Below are positions 47,467 through 57,137 of a DNA stretch of 64,000 nucleotides, piece by piece; position 1 is the stretch's first letter; each line of letters begins with the position of its first letter. This DNA comes from Cladocopium goreaui. Lineage: Eukaryota > Sar > Dinophyceae > Suessiales > Symbiodiniaceae. The translations under genes were made by a program, and so were the position numbers. A model generated the notes under the pieces. The model was not told the origin of the DNA, did no database searches, and worked only from the letters and a program-made list of their open reading frames with translations. The DNA is taken from positions 1 through 64,000 of the forward strand of contig CAMXCT020000468.1 in NCBI GenBank assembly GCA_947184155.2. The letters run 5' to 3'.

Positions 47467-48192
47467 TCACTCAGAAGGGAAATTCGCGTCGAGTTGAAGT
47501 ATTTGGATCGCGTCGCGGAAGCTCATGCCTTCAACCGTCCTCCATGTGTCGTTGATTTCTCCAGATGCCATAGCTGCCGTCAAAGTAGCTGAGAGTTGTT
47601 TGGCCAGCTCCTGGATCTTCGTAGTTAGGCGGGGTGCCTCCGTCGGAGAAGTCGTCTCAATGGGAACATTGTGAAAAGGATGGTGCCCATGTACTAGAGG
47701 AATCTCAAAGTGATGGCGCCAATAGTCCGCAGTGCGTAGGGACCACTCCCAATTGCCCGAAAGACCGTAAAAGTAGTGCTCGGGATCACGACATTTGGAG
47801 AGCCCCGACGTGGGGATCTCTTCGATGAATAACTCCCTGGTATTGTTGGAGTGCGTAATGATCTTGAAGTGGATCTGGTGGACCACGCGTGATGAGAAGT
47901 GAGCACGATGGAAGAAGTTGTAGGTAGGACTGGGCTCAGTCGGGAAAGGAACATCAGGAGGTGCAGGGCCTGAGTATGTATCGGTGTGGGACGTAGTTCC
48001 GATGTCGTTGGGTGTAGGGTTGGCTGCCAAAGGTGCCGAGGTGGTCGAGGTCGTAGGGTCAGGGGCAGCAGGATGACATAGTTCAGAAGCCTGGCCGCCT
48101 GACTCTGGTTCAGAGGCTGTGGAAGCGGGTCCACGGTTGGGATTCGAAGGCCAACCCAAGCCAGCCACAGTGGCGTCACGTTTATGCTCCAT
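47467..48192 (-). CDS. Element ORF B2 (module B, second copy)
   Basis: 241 residues from ATG 48192 (MEHKRDATVAGL); the upstream GTG is not needed. A Pro/Thr/Ser-rich N-terminal 95 residues precede a folded part (VHQIHFKIITHSNN, ELFIEEIPTSGL, WSLRTADYWRHHFEIPL). It aligns with ORF B1: VH-I-F-K at the start of the domain, EL-I-E, then LRT-A--WR----(I/V)P. No known family recognised. It is the last ORF before the 3' repeat. Retention of both B copies open suggests the protein matters to the element (inference). Confidence 0.6.
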   Translation of the reverse strand: MEHKRDATVAGLGWPSNPNRGPASTASEPESGGQASELCHPAAPDPTTSTTSAPLAANPTPNDIGTTSHTDTYSGPAPPDVPFPTEPSPTYNFFHRAHFSSRVVHQIHFKIITHSNNTRELFIEEIPTSGLSKCRDPEHYFYGLSGNWEWSLRTADYWRHHFEIPLVHGHHPFHNVPIETTSPTEAPRLTTKIQELAKQLSATLTAAMASGEINDTWRTVEGMSFRDAIQILQLDANFPSE

Positions 48193-48435
48193 GGGTGAAA
48201 CTGTCACAAAATACGTTCAATGCCAAACCCAAAAGCTGAGGACCCATATATATATATGTGCCGAGCGAGAGAATAATAATAGTAATCATCAACGAGAAAA
48301 GCAATGTACGGAACATAAATTGGTGGACCCTGAATCGAGAGGTGAAATCCCAAAGAGTCAGCCGTGTCGATAAAATCTCATGAATGAAAAGAGAAAGAAC
48401 AAGTCGTGCATTTTCCTGTTCAACCGCAAAGCACA

Positions 48436-49029
48436 TCAAGGTAGGATGACTCCAGGGCTAACCTTATGGCATCTCAGACGTAGCACGAAAGGCTGTGAAG
48501 TACCCGGTACGAGCAAGGTGGATTCGATGTAGTTGTACTGCCGGATCCGCCAATCAGGTCGGTATTCTTCCAAAAGCTGCATGACAGTCCAATCATTGGG
48601 AACTTGGAAAGCATCACCTTCCAGATCGCAATAGCGAAACTCCAAATTCGAGGGTTCAAAATGGATGTCACATTGGGTCCTTAATCTTGTTGTGATGGCG
48701 GTACGTAGGTCTCGAATGGGAAGAATGCCTGCTTCGATTGGTTCCAGTTGGCGTGACCAGGTAAAAAGAGCTTCAAGTTCTCCTGCACTAACGTTCTTGA
48801 AATTCGAATTGGCAAGAGCCATGTAAAGATCACGGTCAGGTTCACTACGGTGTGTCAATCCCTGTAAAGGAGAGTAGTCAACTAAAATCAGAACGGGTCT
48901 GTATGGAGGAGGGTCCACATCACCAGGAAGGCCTCGATGTCCAGCAAGCCATGCAGCAGTTCGGGGACCTTGTGGTGTATCAACCCTGGATGTAGCGCGA
49001 TATGGGTGAGGGCGAGAAGAGTGAGCCAT
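48436..49029 (-). CDS. Element ORF A2 (module A, second copy)
   Basis: 197 residues from ATG 49029 (MAHSSRPHPYRATS). After a basic, Pro-rich start comes PPPYRPVLILVDYSPLQ, then RDLRTAITTRLRTQCDIHF, DWTVMQLLEEYRPDWR and a beta-rich end (LLVPGTSQPFVLRLRCHKV). The same landmarks occur in A1 (RPVIFQLDLKPMQ, SDLKTVVTDTLLQRWSIHL, LLDILNWFYPSWK, LQVIPRGHPF). No known family recognised. 244 nt separate it from B2, and B1 lies 150 nt upstream. Confidence 0.6.
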   Translation of the reverse strand: MAHSSRPHPYRATSRVDTPQGPRTAAWLAGHRGLPGDVDPPPYRPVLILVDYSPLQGLTHRSEPDRDLYMALANSNFKNVSAGELEALFTWSRQLEPIEAGILPIRDLRTAITTRLRTQCDIHFEPSNLEFRYCDLEGDAFQVPNDWTVMQLLEEYRPDWRIRQYNYIESTLLVPGTSQPFVLRLRCHKVSPGVILP

Positions 49030-49178
49030 GGCGTCAAGTATCAAGCATGAAGCCCAGGCTGCAACATAGGAATACTATAGAGATCGAAATTAAAAACCAA
49101 AAACATGACAAGGAAGAAGGCGGTGTACACACTAAATGGTCACGAATCGACGTTGAGTCATTTTTTCTTTTTTCTTTT

Positions 49179-49856
49179 TCATTTCGCGAAGTGATGTGGT
49201 GTGTTACACATTGGAGTCAGACATATCCATAGGGCCAGGTTCGTTTGCAGGAAGTGGACAATGTGTATGGTAAGCAGGTGCGGTAGGGGTATTCGAATGT
49301 AAGGTCCGGTGAAGTGTTGCCGATGGTGAGGAAGGTGGTGTAGATCTCCATGGTGGCCAAGATAGAGAAATAGTGGTACCTTGTGAATGGTGTTGAGCCG
49401 AACGTCCCCAGCATGATTGTAAAATGTGAAGCTGACGTTGGTATGTTCGGGATGTGGGAGAACAGGAACAGAAGTTGCCGTAGAGGAGGAGGATGATTGG
49501 ATAGGTACATCATAGTACTGGCGCCAATGGTTAGCCGTAGTGCGCAAGGTGGCACGATCACTGGTGAGGTGCATGTTCTCCAGAAATGTTTCCACTGGTT
49601 TCCACGTTTCAATACCATCTAGTGTCCGTTCCACGATCCAAAGTTCATCAGGACGAGAAGACAAGGGGTAGCTGAGCTTCTTGATAAATATAGAATGAAC
49701 GGTTGTAGAGGTTGGAGTCATTCTGGCTTCCCGAGGAATGTACGATGCCGAAGTAGGATCATCAGGTGGGAGATGTGAATCTGGGCCAGGAATTGATGTA
49801 GGTGAAGAGCGGGTTGACACCAGCCGAAAAGCATCATCAGTCCCGGAGGTCGCCAT
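49179..49856 (-). CDS. Element ORF B1 (module B, first copy)
   Basis: 225 residues from ATG 49856 (MATSGTDDAFRL). A longer frame from ATG 49970 would add a hydrophobic, signal-like stretch (ILYFSLLLFSIW). I reject that start because B2 has none and the stretch lies in the intergenic spacer. The core reads TVHSIFIKKLSYPL, DELWIVERTLDGIE, ATLRTTANHWRQYYDVPI, then FTFYNHAGDVRLNTIH. Function unknown. It pairs with A1 just upstream as A-B. Confidence 0.6.
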   Translation of the reverse strand: MATSGTDDAFRLVSTRSSPTSIPGPDSHLPPDDPTSASYIPREARMTPTSTTVHSIFIKKLSYPLSSRPDELWIVERTLDGIETWKPVETFLENMHLTSDRATLRTTANHWRQYYDVPIQSSSSSTATSVPVLPHPEHTNVSFTFYNHAGDVRLNTIHKVPLFLYLGHHGDLHHLPHHRQHFTGPYIRIPLPHLLTIHIVHFLQTNLALWICLTPMCNTPHHFAK

Positions 49857-50078
49857 GTGCAGAGGCAGTAATATGATATCGAAACGAGCTGAAGCCGAAA
49901 TTCCGTTGAAAGAAGTCCATATTGAAAATAACAACAACGAGAAGTACAATATGGGAACACATGAGAGCATAGGGACTCAAATAAGAGATGGTCAACAGGA
50001 AGACGGAAGATTTCATGATCGGTGCTTTTTTCTTTTCTATAGACGTGAGCGAAGCAGGGTTGTAACTCAAAAGGCTTG

Positions 50079-50724
50079 TCACACGGCAGTCTTCGTGTAT
50101 CGGGTGGCAGTGACGAATGGATGCCCTCGAGGAATCACTTGAAGATGGACGGCGAAGCCCGTGTCTTGCGGATCTGGATGGGGTGTCAGCAACAAAGGTG
50201 AACAGTCACGGGACGTGAAGGCATCTAGATGTTGATGAGTTTTCCATGACGGGTAGAACCAGTTCAAAATGTCCAGAAGAGAATGAGGAAGGTCATCAAG
50301 CATCTGAGCTCCTTGATCCGTGTCGATCATCATGTAAAAGTCCGTCGCCTGTAGGTGTATAGACCATCTCTGTAAAAGCGTGTCCGTTACCACTGTTTTT
50401 AGGTCTGAAACGAAATGACTGCGGGCGTAGTCAGGGTAGATCACCTTGAAGGTCTGGAACAGGCTGTCATATGCTTCAGTGGAGAGGTTGCCCGCGACCT
50501 TGGGGGCCAGGATGTTGTAATATGGGTTTCTGGCTGCCAATTGCTGCATAGGTTTCAGGTCCAATTGGAAAATAACCGGTCGATGGGTTGTAGTAGGCGG
50601 AGGTGCCCGGCCGGGTGGGTGCTGAAAAGGTGAAGAACCCGTAGCGGAAGATGGTGCCCTGGTCGGAGAGCGTGATCGTCGGGTACTGCTGGCAATATCG
50701 GTCCAGGTGGATGCGGAGAGACAT
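50079..50724 (-). CDS. Element ORF A1 (module A, first copy), +1 shift after the start
   Basis: From ATG 50724 the zero frame (MSLRIHLDRYC) ends after 82 residues and shows no likeness to A2. The +1 frame is open from just after the ATG to 50079 and matches A2 throughout: an RS/Pro-rich start (SSTRRSRSPTRAPSS), THRPVIFQLDLKPMQ, SDLKTVVTDTLLQRWSIHL. Dropping one base of the TCTCTCC run next to the ATG would fuse start and body. It is either an inactivating insertion, an assembly error, or a +1 recoding site. Function unknown. Confidence 0.5.
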
Positions 50725-50927
50725 AATAAACGGCTGACAGTGTGTATAAAATGGAGTTTGAAGGTTCAAGTCAATTAACCATGCCGAAAGGGTTAAGACA
50801 GTGAAAAAAGTAGTTCGAGGTGAAGAAATACCTTGACGCCAAGGAAATAGATACACAGGAGGTTGGATATTGAAAATGGTACACGGTGCCGCCGGACGTC
50901 TTTTTCTTGTTTGCACGTCGCAGGTAG

Positions 50928-51560
50928 TCAGCCAAGTCTGTCTTTGATCTTGTTCCACATAGAGCGAACGTCTTCCTCCGATTTGCCCATCTTGGTCGAG
51001 ATCACCCGCCACGAAAATCGAGACTTCTCATCCGCTTTCAAAGTACGAAGTTTCTGTTTGTCTTCAACAGTCCAGATTGACAATGGGCTCGAGGAACGGG
51101 ATCTTGATTTGTCGTGTCGGCGACGACGTTTTGCAGGTACTTTGGGAACTGCTTTGGCCTTTTGTTTGCGGTTCGGAGGTGTTGGAGTGGTGGTTGAGAG
51201 CTTCGAAGGTGCAGGAAGGACTTCAGGTGACGGGGCAGCAACGTGGTGATGTGGTTCAGGAAGGTTGGTTTCCAACAGCTCATCCATAAGTGCCTCTTCC
51301 TCAGCTATGTCCGGTGAAGGGATGTGGGCCGTGTCAATAAAGGCATTGGTCCGGTCCGAGTAGTGCGGTCGTAGCCCATCAGGTTGATTCCATACGTCTG
51401 TGCTGGGAAGAGGTGTGGGTTCAATATTGGGGATGAGAGTAGGTGGAAGTAACGCCATCGCTCGATGTAGTAGGAGGTAAGCATGGTGAACATCATGAAG
51501 AAATTGAAGAAACACCGATTCCTGAATCGGGATTGAAGTTGTAGGAGACGAAGAAGCCAT
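50928..51560 (-). CDS. Element ORF with Myb/SANT-like DNA-binding end
   Basis: 210 residues from ATG 51560 (MASSSPTTSIPIQES), chosen over an upstream TTG. An N-terminal helix (LFLQ-type, HDVHHAYLLLHRAMALL) is followed by an acidic/Pro linker and a basic patch (NRKQKAKAVPKVPAKRRRR). The C-terminal 50 residues read WTVEDKQKLRTLKADE, RFSWRVISTKMGKSEED, VRSMWNKIKDRL, with the three aromatic positions of a Myb/SANT (trihelix-like) helix-turn-helix. It may bind the element's own DNA or chromatin to choose insertion sites (inference). 175 nt separate it from the RT. Confidence 0.6.
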   Translation of the reverse strand: MASSSPTTSIPIQESVFLQFLHDVHHAYLLLHRAMALLPPTLIPNIEPTPLPSTDVWNQPDGLRPHYSDRTNAFIDTAHIPSPDIAEEEALMDELLETNLPEPHHHVAAPSPEVLPAPSKLSTTTPTPPNRKQKAKAVPKVPAKRRRRHDKSRSRSSSPLSIWTVEDKQKLRTLKADEKSRFSWRVISTKMGKSEEDVRSMWNKIKDRLG

Positions 51561-51734
51561 CGCGAAGTGTCGAATAAGGCCCAAGGTATAAATGAAAACG
51601 AGTTTGAGGGTGAGCCAGCTGAAAAATCAATACAACGACAGTTGGTAAAATAAAGTTCTGATAGAAGAGGTGAGACGTCCAGCAGGAAGTGAAACGTGAG
51701 ACGTAAGCAAAAGGTTTCGGGGCTGCAACGGATT

Positions 51735-54414
51735 TTACCACAATGAAGAGGTGTGTAGATATTGACGGATAGGCTTGGCAGCGGCAGCTAAATCGGATTC
51801 GCAAAAGCCTGCTGCTCTGTACAAACGGTGCAATGCGGCAAAACCTCGAGATCGTTCTTGTGCAGGGTGCGAGCATTTGGCGACCAGAAATAATCGTGAG
51901 ACGAAACCCGATAGTTGGACTGCCAGAGGTGATGCGGAGAATGGGGCCATGACCTGGTTGAAGTCGCGCGGAGGGCTGTAGCGAAGTGCGAAAGGTTCGA
52001 ACTCGATGCAAAAGCCCAGGAACTCCTGGTCCGGTTCCGTTTCCAAAATGATGGGGTGGCCGTAGAACTCCGGGTGAAGGAAATTGGCGAAGCAGATTTC
52101 ATAGTCCCACGAAGGATCCGCCAGACACAGTCTATTGTCAACATAGCGAAGGAGGCGAGCTGTAAGATCCATTGTAGTCAGAGTAGTACGGTAGGTTCGG
52201 TACCAGATCTCTTCAGAAAGTGCGACGACCATCATACACAACGCCGGACTCAGCGGGGAGCCCATAGGGGATCTTCAAGGACATAAGGATGATGCGTTCA
52301 ATGTCACGAATGAAAATCTTCCGGGTCACATTGAGTGTACGACACGTGCGGCCTTTGACTACATCGCCTGTGGTATTGCCAGGGGTCGCCTTCACTGAGA
52401 TGATTTCGTCGGGGTCGGTACTCATGAGGGTCGAGAGGAATTGCAGGGTCAGTCGCCAGCTGGCAATGAAGCGGTCAGTGTCAATGCTTGTGAAGAAACC
52501 CGCGAGATCTTGGTTGTGTATGCGCGGAGTAGGGAACGTATCGAAGTCGGTGTCCTTGAGGAGCTTGATGAGGTCGAAGACATCTCCCTTTGCCAGGTTG
52601 TGGGGAAACGCTTGGGGCAATAGGTTGTAGATCAGTTTGGCAATACAGTTCAACATGGGTCGGAAAGGTGCGGTGAAGAAGCTAACAATGGGTCGTCCAG
52701 CTCTGAACTGTTTCTTTCGCTTGGGCAGGACGTAGGCATTCGGTAGATCACGTCCAGCGCCAAGGGCCCATGGGTATGACTTACCAAATTGCTTGTTGAT
52801 CTCGGCGATGGTTTTCTCGATGATGTCACTTGGGCTGTCCTCCAATTTTCGAAACACCAACGGGTCGGCGAAGGTGGTGGTGAGGCACTGGAAGTAAAGT
52901 ACCGGGCAATAGATTCGTAGGGATGTAGCTCGCTTGTCCTCGTTGTGAAAGATGGCGTCGGGAAAGAAGCGTTTGAAGCGTACGATGTCTTTGTGCGTGA
53001 TGTGGTTATGGAGGGCGCGGTAGTGGGAGTGAATAGATTGGTGCCAAAGTTCATCAAGATGTGTTTTTGGTAATGAAGGGAGTGAGTTCCGGGTAGCCCA
53101 TGACCGCAGAGCAAGGCGAAGGGATGTCTGGATTTCTTTGGAGGGTGGGAAAATTTTGTTCTGGAGCGAGCCCGTTGCTATGGATGTGTGCGGGCCTTCA
53201 TCGAAATGTAGGTTGTCGCCCTCCAGGACCAAATGTTGATCAGGTTGGTGGTGATGGCGAGCATGAGGCCGTAGAGCGTCGCAGGCACATTTTGGGGTCT
53301 CGCCGTCAACCCATTTGGTTGCTGCCTCTTTGTGGTTGCACAAGCTGTCCATAACCGACGGGAACTTTGTGAAGACAATCCCGGTGGATGGAGTCTGCAA
53401 GGTGGTGTTGTAGCACTGGGTTCGCTGGACATGAGAAGTGAGCAACTGTCGAAGGTTGCGAGTCCAATTGGGGGCCAGTAGCCATGGTGCACGAAGAGGA
53501 ACCGGTTTTCGAACTCGTTTGGCTTTCCAGAAGGTCAAGGCACGGTCAATGGCATTGATTGCATACGACCTTTGAGGTTCTCCAAGGTTGTTGGCAAGGC
53601 GTCGAATGAAATAGCATCCTTGGGCGCCAGTTTCATTTGATCTGAGTCTCTTCTCCATGTGGAAGCGTCGGATGGAGTTGCTGCCCAAATCCTGAATGAT
53701 CTCCCAAAGTTGTACTCGCCGATGGAAAAGAGGACTATGAAGAGCGCGTCGAAGATGCTGGGGTGTAGATCGCCAACGGAGTTTCCGCCACAAAGAAAAT
53801 GCTCCAAATTGCCGTGAATTGGAAAATTTGGTACGCAAAATGAGTCCCTTTCGGCAATTGAAAAACTGGTAAATGAACGGAGTATTCAATCGAGGTTGCC
53901 ACAGTTGAATTAAGGCTTGTTCCAAAGCCCAAAAGTTGGATTTATTGGTGTAGATCGGGAAAACAGACCACATCCAGAAATTGTCAAATCTGCACCAAAA
54001 CCGTAGGGCAACTTCGGCCAACACGAATTTGTTTTGTTGCACTTGCAAGAATTTCCGATAGCGAGAATGCTCACGGTCCAAAACAAAAGAAGAAGTGGAA
54101 CCCACATAGAACTTTGGTTGGAAATTAGCAATATGGCTGAAGCGTATATACACCGCCTGAGGGTGTTTGAAACATTGGAGGGCGACTGTCAAGTCGTCCC
54201 ACGACGTGCAAAAGAAAATGCTCTGCATCGGAGTGCCTTTCAACAAGGCCTGAAGTTTCGAATTGGCACGTGGATGTAGTAACACATACTGGCCCATCAA
54301 TGCAGTTTGAATCATCCGACAAGCAAAAAAGACATCAACAGAAGGAGACAAAGTGAAAGGGGTCAACAATGCAAGGGTGAGAATACAAGCATGAGCCACG
54401 GCCAAATCTCTCAT
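51735..54414 (-). CDS. Reverse transcriptase with N-terminal GIY-YIG nuclease (+1 junction)
   Basis: Start ATG 54414. Residues about 88-178 are GIY-YIG-like: AVYIRF...KFYVGSTSS (YVGS at 103-106), R114, E165 in WALEQALIQLW, then PRLNTP. A CACDALRPHA...HHHQ cluster may be the zinc-knuckle seen between nuclease and RT in permuted Penelope-like elements. RT follows: LPKRKKQFRAGRPIVSF, motif A NQDLAGFFTSID (634-645), motif B IP/MGSPLSPALC, motif C RYVDNRLCL. The zero frame ends at 52213. Motif B continues in the +1 frame (52265-51735), and skipping T52266 in CCC-T-ATG gives a perfect join and an 892-residue protein. Motif C has YVDN instead of YxDD, so the metal-binding first Asp is kept. The enzyme would nick target DNA and copy the element's RNA there. 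Confidence 0.8.
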
Positions 54415-54459
54415 AATATTGGCTGCTTTTGAGCCTGGTGATTTCAGGTACGAAGCTAG

Positions 54460-55764
54460 TCAGGAGTGCATCAATAACGCCACAGTCATGACCTTAAGGA
54501 CAACCTCGTCAGTCGTAGCCCCTTTGTGCTTGCATGGGTCAATACCCATAGCCACGCTGGCACGTTGGATAGTTTTGGAGGCATCATCGGGTTGGTTTTG
54601 CCACCATTCTTTGACCTTTTCCAAGTTCTTCTCCAAAATGTCCTGTTTGGGCTGGGGCAACTTCAGGTCTTTCAACCATTTCTTGTACTGGGTGTCAGTC
54701 AGCGATGAAGGTTGGTTGTCCACGAGCCATGAGTTAACAGATCCCGGAGAAATCAGCAGGGACGAAGGGTCAAAAGATGTGGAAGCTGCGGGTTGTCCTT
54801 GGAGTGCACGTCCAATCGGTGTCGTGGCCGGTGTAGACCCCTCAGGTGCCATAGAAGGTGACGTGCTGGCGGCCGATTTCATCTTTGCCAATTCCGCTTC
54901 TAGTTCAAGAATGCGTTGTTGGCTAGCCACATCCGCGGATGGTTGAGCAGGAAGCCAAGATTGGAGCAACTGAGCGACGTCTTTGGCCATATTTTGAGTG
55001 GCTTCCTTTTGATTCACACATTGGCCAGCCGAACGAGATCGAAAAGTAGCCAGTTTGTCCAAATCCACATTGCGGGTGCGTAGTTGCGATACCAATTCAG
55101 CAACAAATACTGTAGTGCCTATGTTGTCAAAAGGAAGGACGAAGGTTTCTCGTCCGTATGCAACACGGCGGAGCCAGGTGTTGTGTAAGCCCTGGTACAA
55201 GAACTTCCAGAGTGGGACTTGTAAAGGATCCATACCTTCAATGTCTTTGTAGCTAGAAAATCGACTTTGTCGGATTCTGGAGGGGAAGTCCAAACCATTG
55301 ATCTTGTTGGAGTCGTGGAAGTCGACATCGGGTTTCCATTGGTCAACCGGTGGGATCTCGATCGGCCGACAAGTATAGCCTTCATTGATAGCAGAGCAGG
55401 CGCCTGGGGATGACATAGGTCTCGGCGATCTCGGTGTGAAAGGATGTCGTTGAGGTGCAAAATTGGCGTTGATGGAAGGTTGTTGGGAAAACGTGGGCGG
55501 TGTAGGTGGGAAAGGTGCCGTAGATGGAGTCCATGGTGGGCGTGTTGGGAACGATGCAGATGTAGGTGGCGGAGGCGGTATACCAGCAGGGTTCCAAAGC
55601 GGTCAATGGGTCTGCATTGCGTAGTGCATCGGGCCACGAAACATAGGTACTGTTTGGTGCCAGCCATGTTGATGTCGAGGAGGTGTGCGTGAGCGATCCG
55701 GCTGGGAAGGAGGAATTGCATTCAGGTCAGAGCTATACCGGGAGATCAAATCCTGGGACGCCAT
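54460..55764 (-). CDS. Element ORF3, coiled-coil protein with an in-frame TGA
   Basis: ATG 55764 (MASQDLISRYSSDLN) opens a frame that meets TGA at 55605-55603 (MQTH-TGA-PLWNPAGIPPPP) and then stays open to 54460, 434 codons in all. Sequence on both sides is of one style (Pro/Ser-rich), so the stop looks like a TGG-to-TGA change or a read-through site. The second half has IEGMDPLQVPLWKFLYQ, a predicted coiled coil (ASQQRILELEAELAKMKS) and a C-terminal module (YKKWLKDLKLPQ, VAMGIDPCKHKG). That module also occurs in the decayed element at 62666-62902, so it is a family-wide protein, possibly a nucleocapsid-like partner of the RNA (inference). 46 nt separate it from the RT start. Confidence 0.6.
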
Positions 55765-56114
55765 GATGTAGACGGGAGCCACGAGATGATAGATCAAAAT
55801 AAGCTCGATCAGCCAACTGAAAACTGCGGTAGGGTGAAAAGGTGATACGAAGGTGGCGTACGATCAGAAATGTGTGAAACATGATAAACTGCCCAGGTGT
55901 GTGAAACGTGAGGTGAAAATCGAAGGCAACTCAGAATTCAAATACGATGCGCATGCAGCGATTCACATACCTTTTGATGGAAGAAGTGGCGTCAGTACCG
56001 AATGTCGGGAGAAGCATTGTTACTCCAAAAGAATCGGTCAAGGCCACTAGGCTCACTGGATTGCTGTCGCGGAGTAGTCAACAGTTTGCAAGGTGCTCCT
56101 CAGGGATGAAGTGC

Positions 56115-57137
56115 TTACCAGCGAGATCTGGAGTGGTTGTATGCCGAGGTGCGAGAGCGAGCTTGGCCTTCACGGTGCTGATCTCGAGAGTGGCCTTCGT
56201 GATAGGATGAACGGCGATCTCGACGGTTGTAGGTTGAACTGTCCCAAGAAGGATTGTCATGCCAATGTCGGCGAGCATGATCTGGTGCGGCATGTTCGGT
56301 GGTCTCGCGGTGGCTGGTTGTCACTCGAGAGTCGTCTGGAGGTGGGTCTGAAGGTGCAGGTGTGTCAGCGGTAGGGTCAGGTCGTGTTGGAAGTTCATGA
56401 TCAGCTGGTGTGTTGTCTGATGGTTCATTTGGTGCAACGGCAGTGGGTGGGTTCGTTTCTGCTGCCTGGTGTGTGATCAATCCTGGGAAAACCGAATGAG
56501 TAGAGGCAACATAGCATATTGATGCAGCGCTGGAGTTCATAGCCGTTGCATTGTCTTTGCCCTTGGAGATGCCCTGTAGGTTGCACAAGGGTTGAATTTG
56601 GTCATTTCCTCCAGATAGGGCCCGCATGCATTTGGGAGAGCGACAGATGGCCAATAGGCCAGATGGGTTTTGTCCTTTCCCTATACGGTAGAGCTGGGAT
56701 GTACATAACTTGACAGCATAGCCCGGTAGGTTGTCGATGTCAGGAATCTCAGAGGACATGCCGAAGAACCCGTAACATGGGTATTGAGTCGGATAGCCGG
56801 CTTCGTTTTTTGTCCAAGTTGCCGGGCGAATGCAATCTTCAGCGAGGATCTTGGCAACTGTTTCCCAACTCGTTTTGTGGTAGATCAAATAGGTGCCCGT
56901 GTGCTCGCCACGATAGATCGGTTTCTTGGGCAATCCCGTTGGAACCGTGATGGTCAGCAGGTTCTCTGGCTCGATGTAAAATGCTTTGGTTTGCTTTGCC
57001 AGCTCGATGTCAAGTAATCTGGATTGTGCAAAGGCCCTGGCAATGTTCTTGACGGTGGCTTGACTTGCTTTGATGAAAAATAAGTTGGTTGTTGACGGTG
57101 CGATATGGTTGAGCCAACTAGTTGAACATCTCGTCAA
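56115..57137 (-). CDS. Element ORF2, unrecognised, probably expressed by +1 shift from ORF1
   Basis: The frame opens after a TGA about 50 nt before the ORF1 stop and has no ATG for the first 140 residues, so independent initiation is unlikely. It overlaps ORF1 in the +1 phase. The core reads KPIYRGEHTGTYLIYHKTSW, VAKILAEDCIRPATW, YPCYGFFGMSSEIPD, GLLAICRSPKCM. The YH-TS...IL--.IRP pattern is faintly like ADP-ribosyltransferase folds, but I would not assign it on that. The C-terminus is Pro/Thr-rich, then His/Arg/Ser-rich (SRDQHREGQARSRTSAYNH), suggesting RNA binding. Confidence 0.5.
   Translation of the reverse strand: MTRCSTSWLNHIAPSTTNLFFIKASQATVKNIARAFAQSRLLDIELAKQTKAFYIEPENLLTITVPTGLPKKPIYRGEHTGTYLIYHKTSWETVAKILAEDCIRPATWTKNEAGYPTQYPCYGFFGMSSEIPDIDNLPGYAVKLCTSQLYRIGKGQNPSGLLAICRSPKCMRALSGGNDQIQPLCNLQGISKGKDNATAMNSSAASICYVASTHSVFPGLITHQAAETNPPTAVAPNEPSDNTPADHELPTRPDPTADTPAPSDPPPDDSRVTTSHRETTEHAAPDHARRHWHDNPSWDSSTYNRRDRRSSYHEGHSRDQHREGQARSRTSAYNHSRSRW

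Noticed and set aside
49857..49970. Signal-peptide-like extension of ORF B1
   Set aside because: Paralogue B2 lacks it and the region matches intergenic spacer length; the inner ATG fits better.
50476..51012. 178-codon minus frame across the SANT ORF end and A1 start
   Set aside because: Overlaps the SANT ORF in another phase; the A1 homology with A2 lies in the +1 frame.
55119..55721. 200-codon minus frame overlapping ORF3
   Set aside because: Shadow of ORF3; the ORF3 frame carries the coiled coil and the module conserved in the second element.
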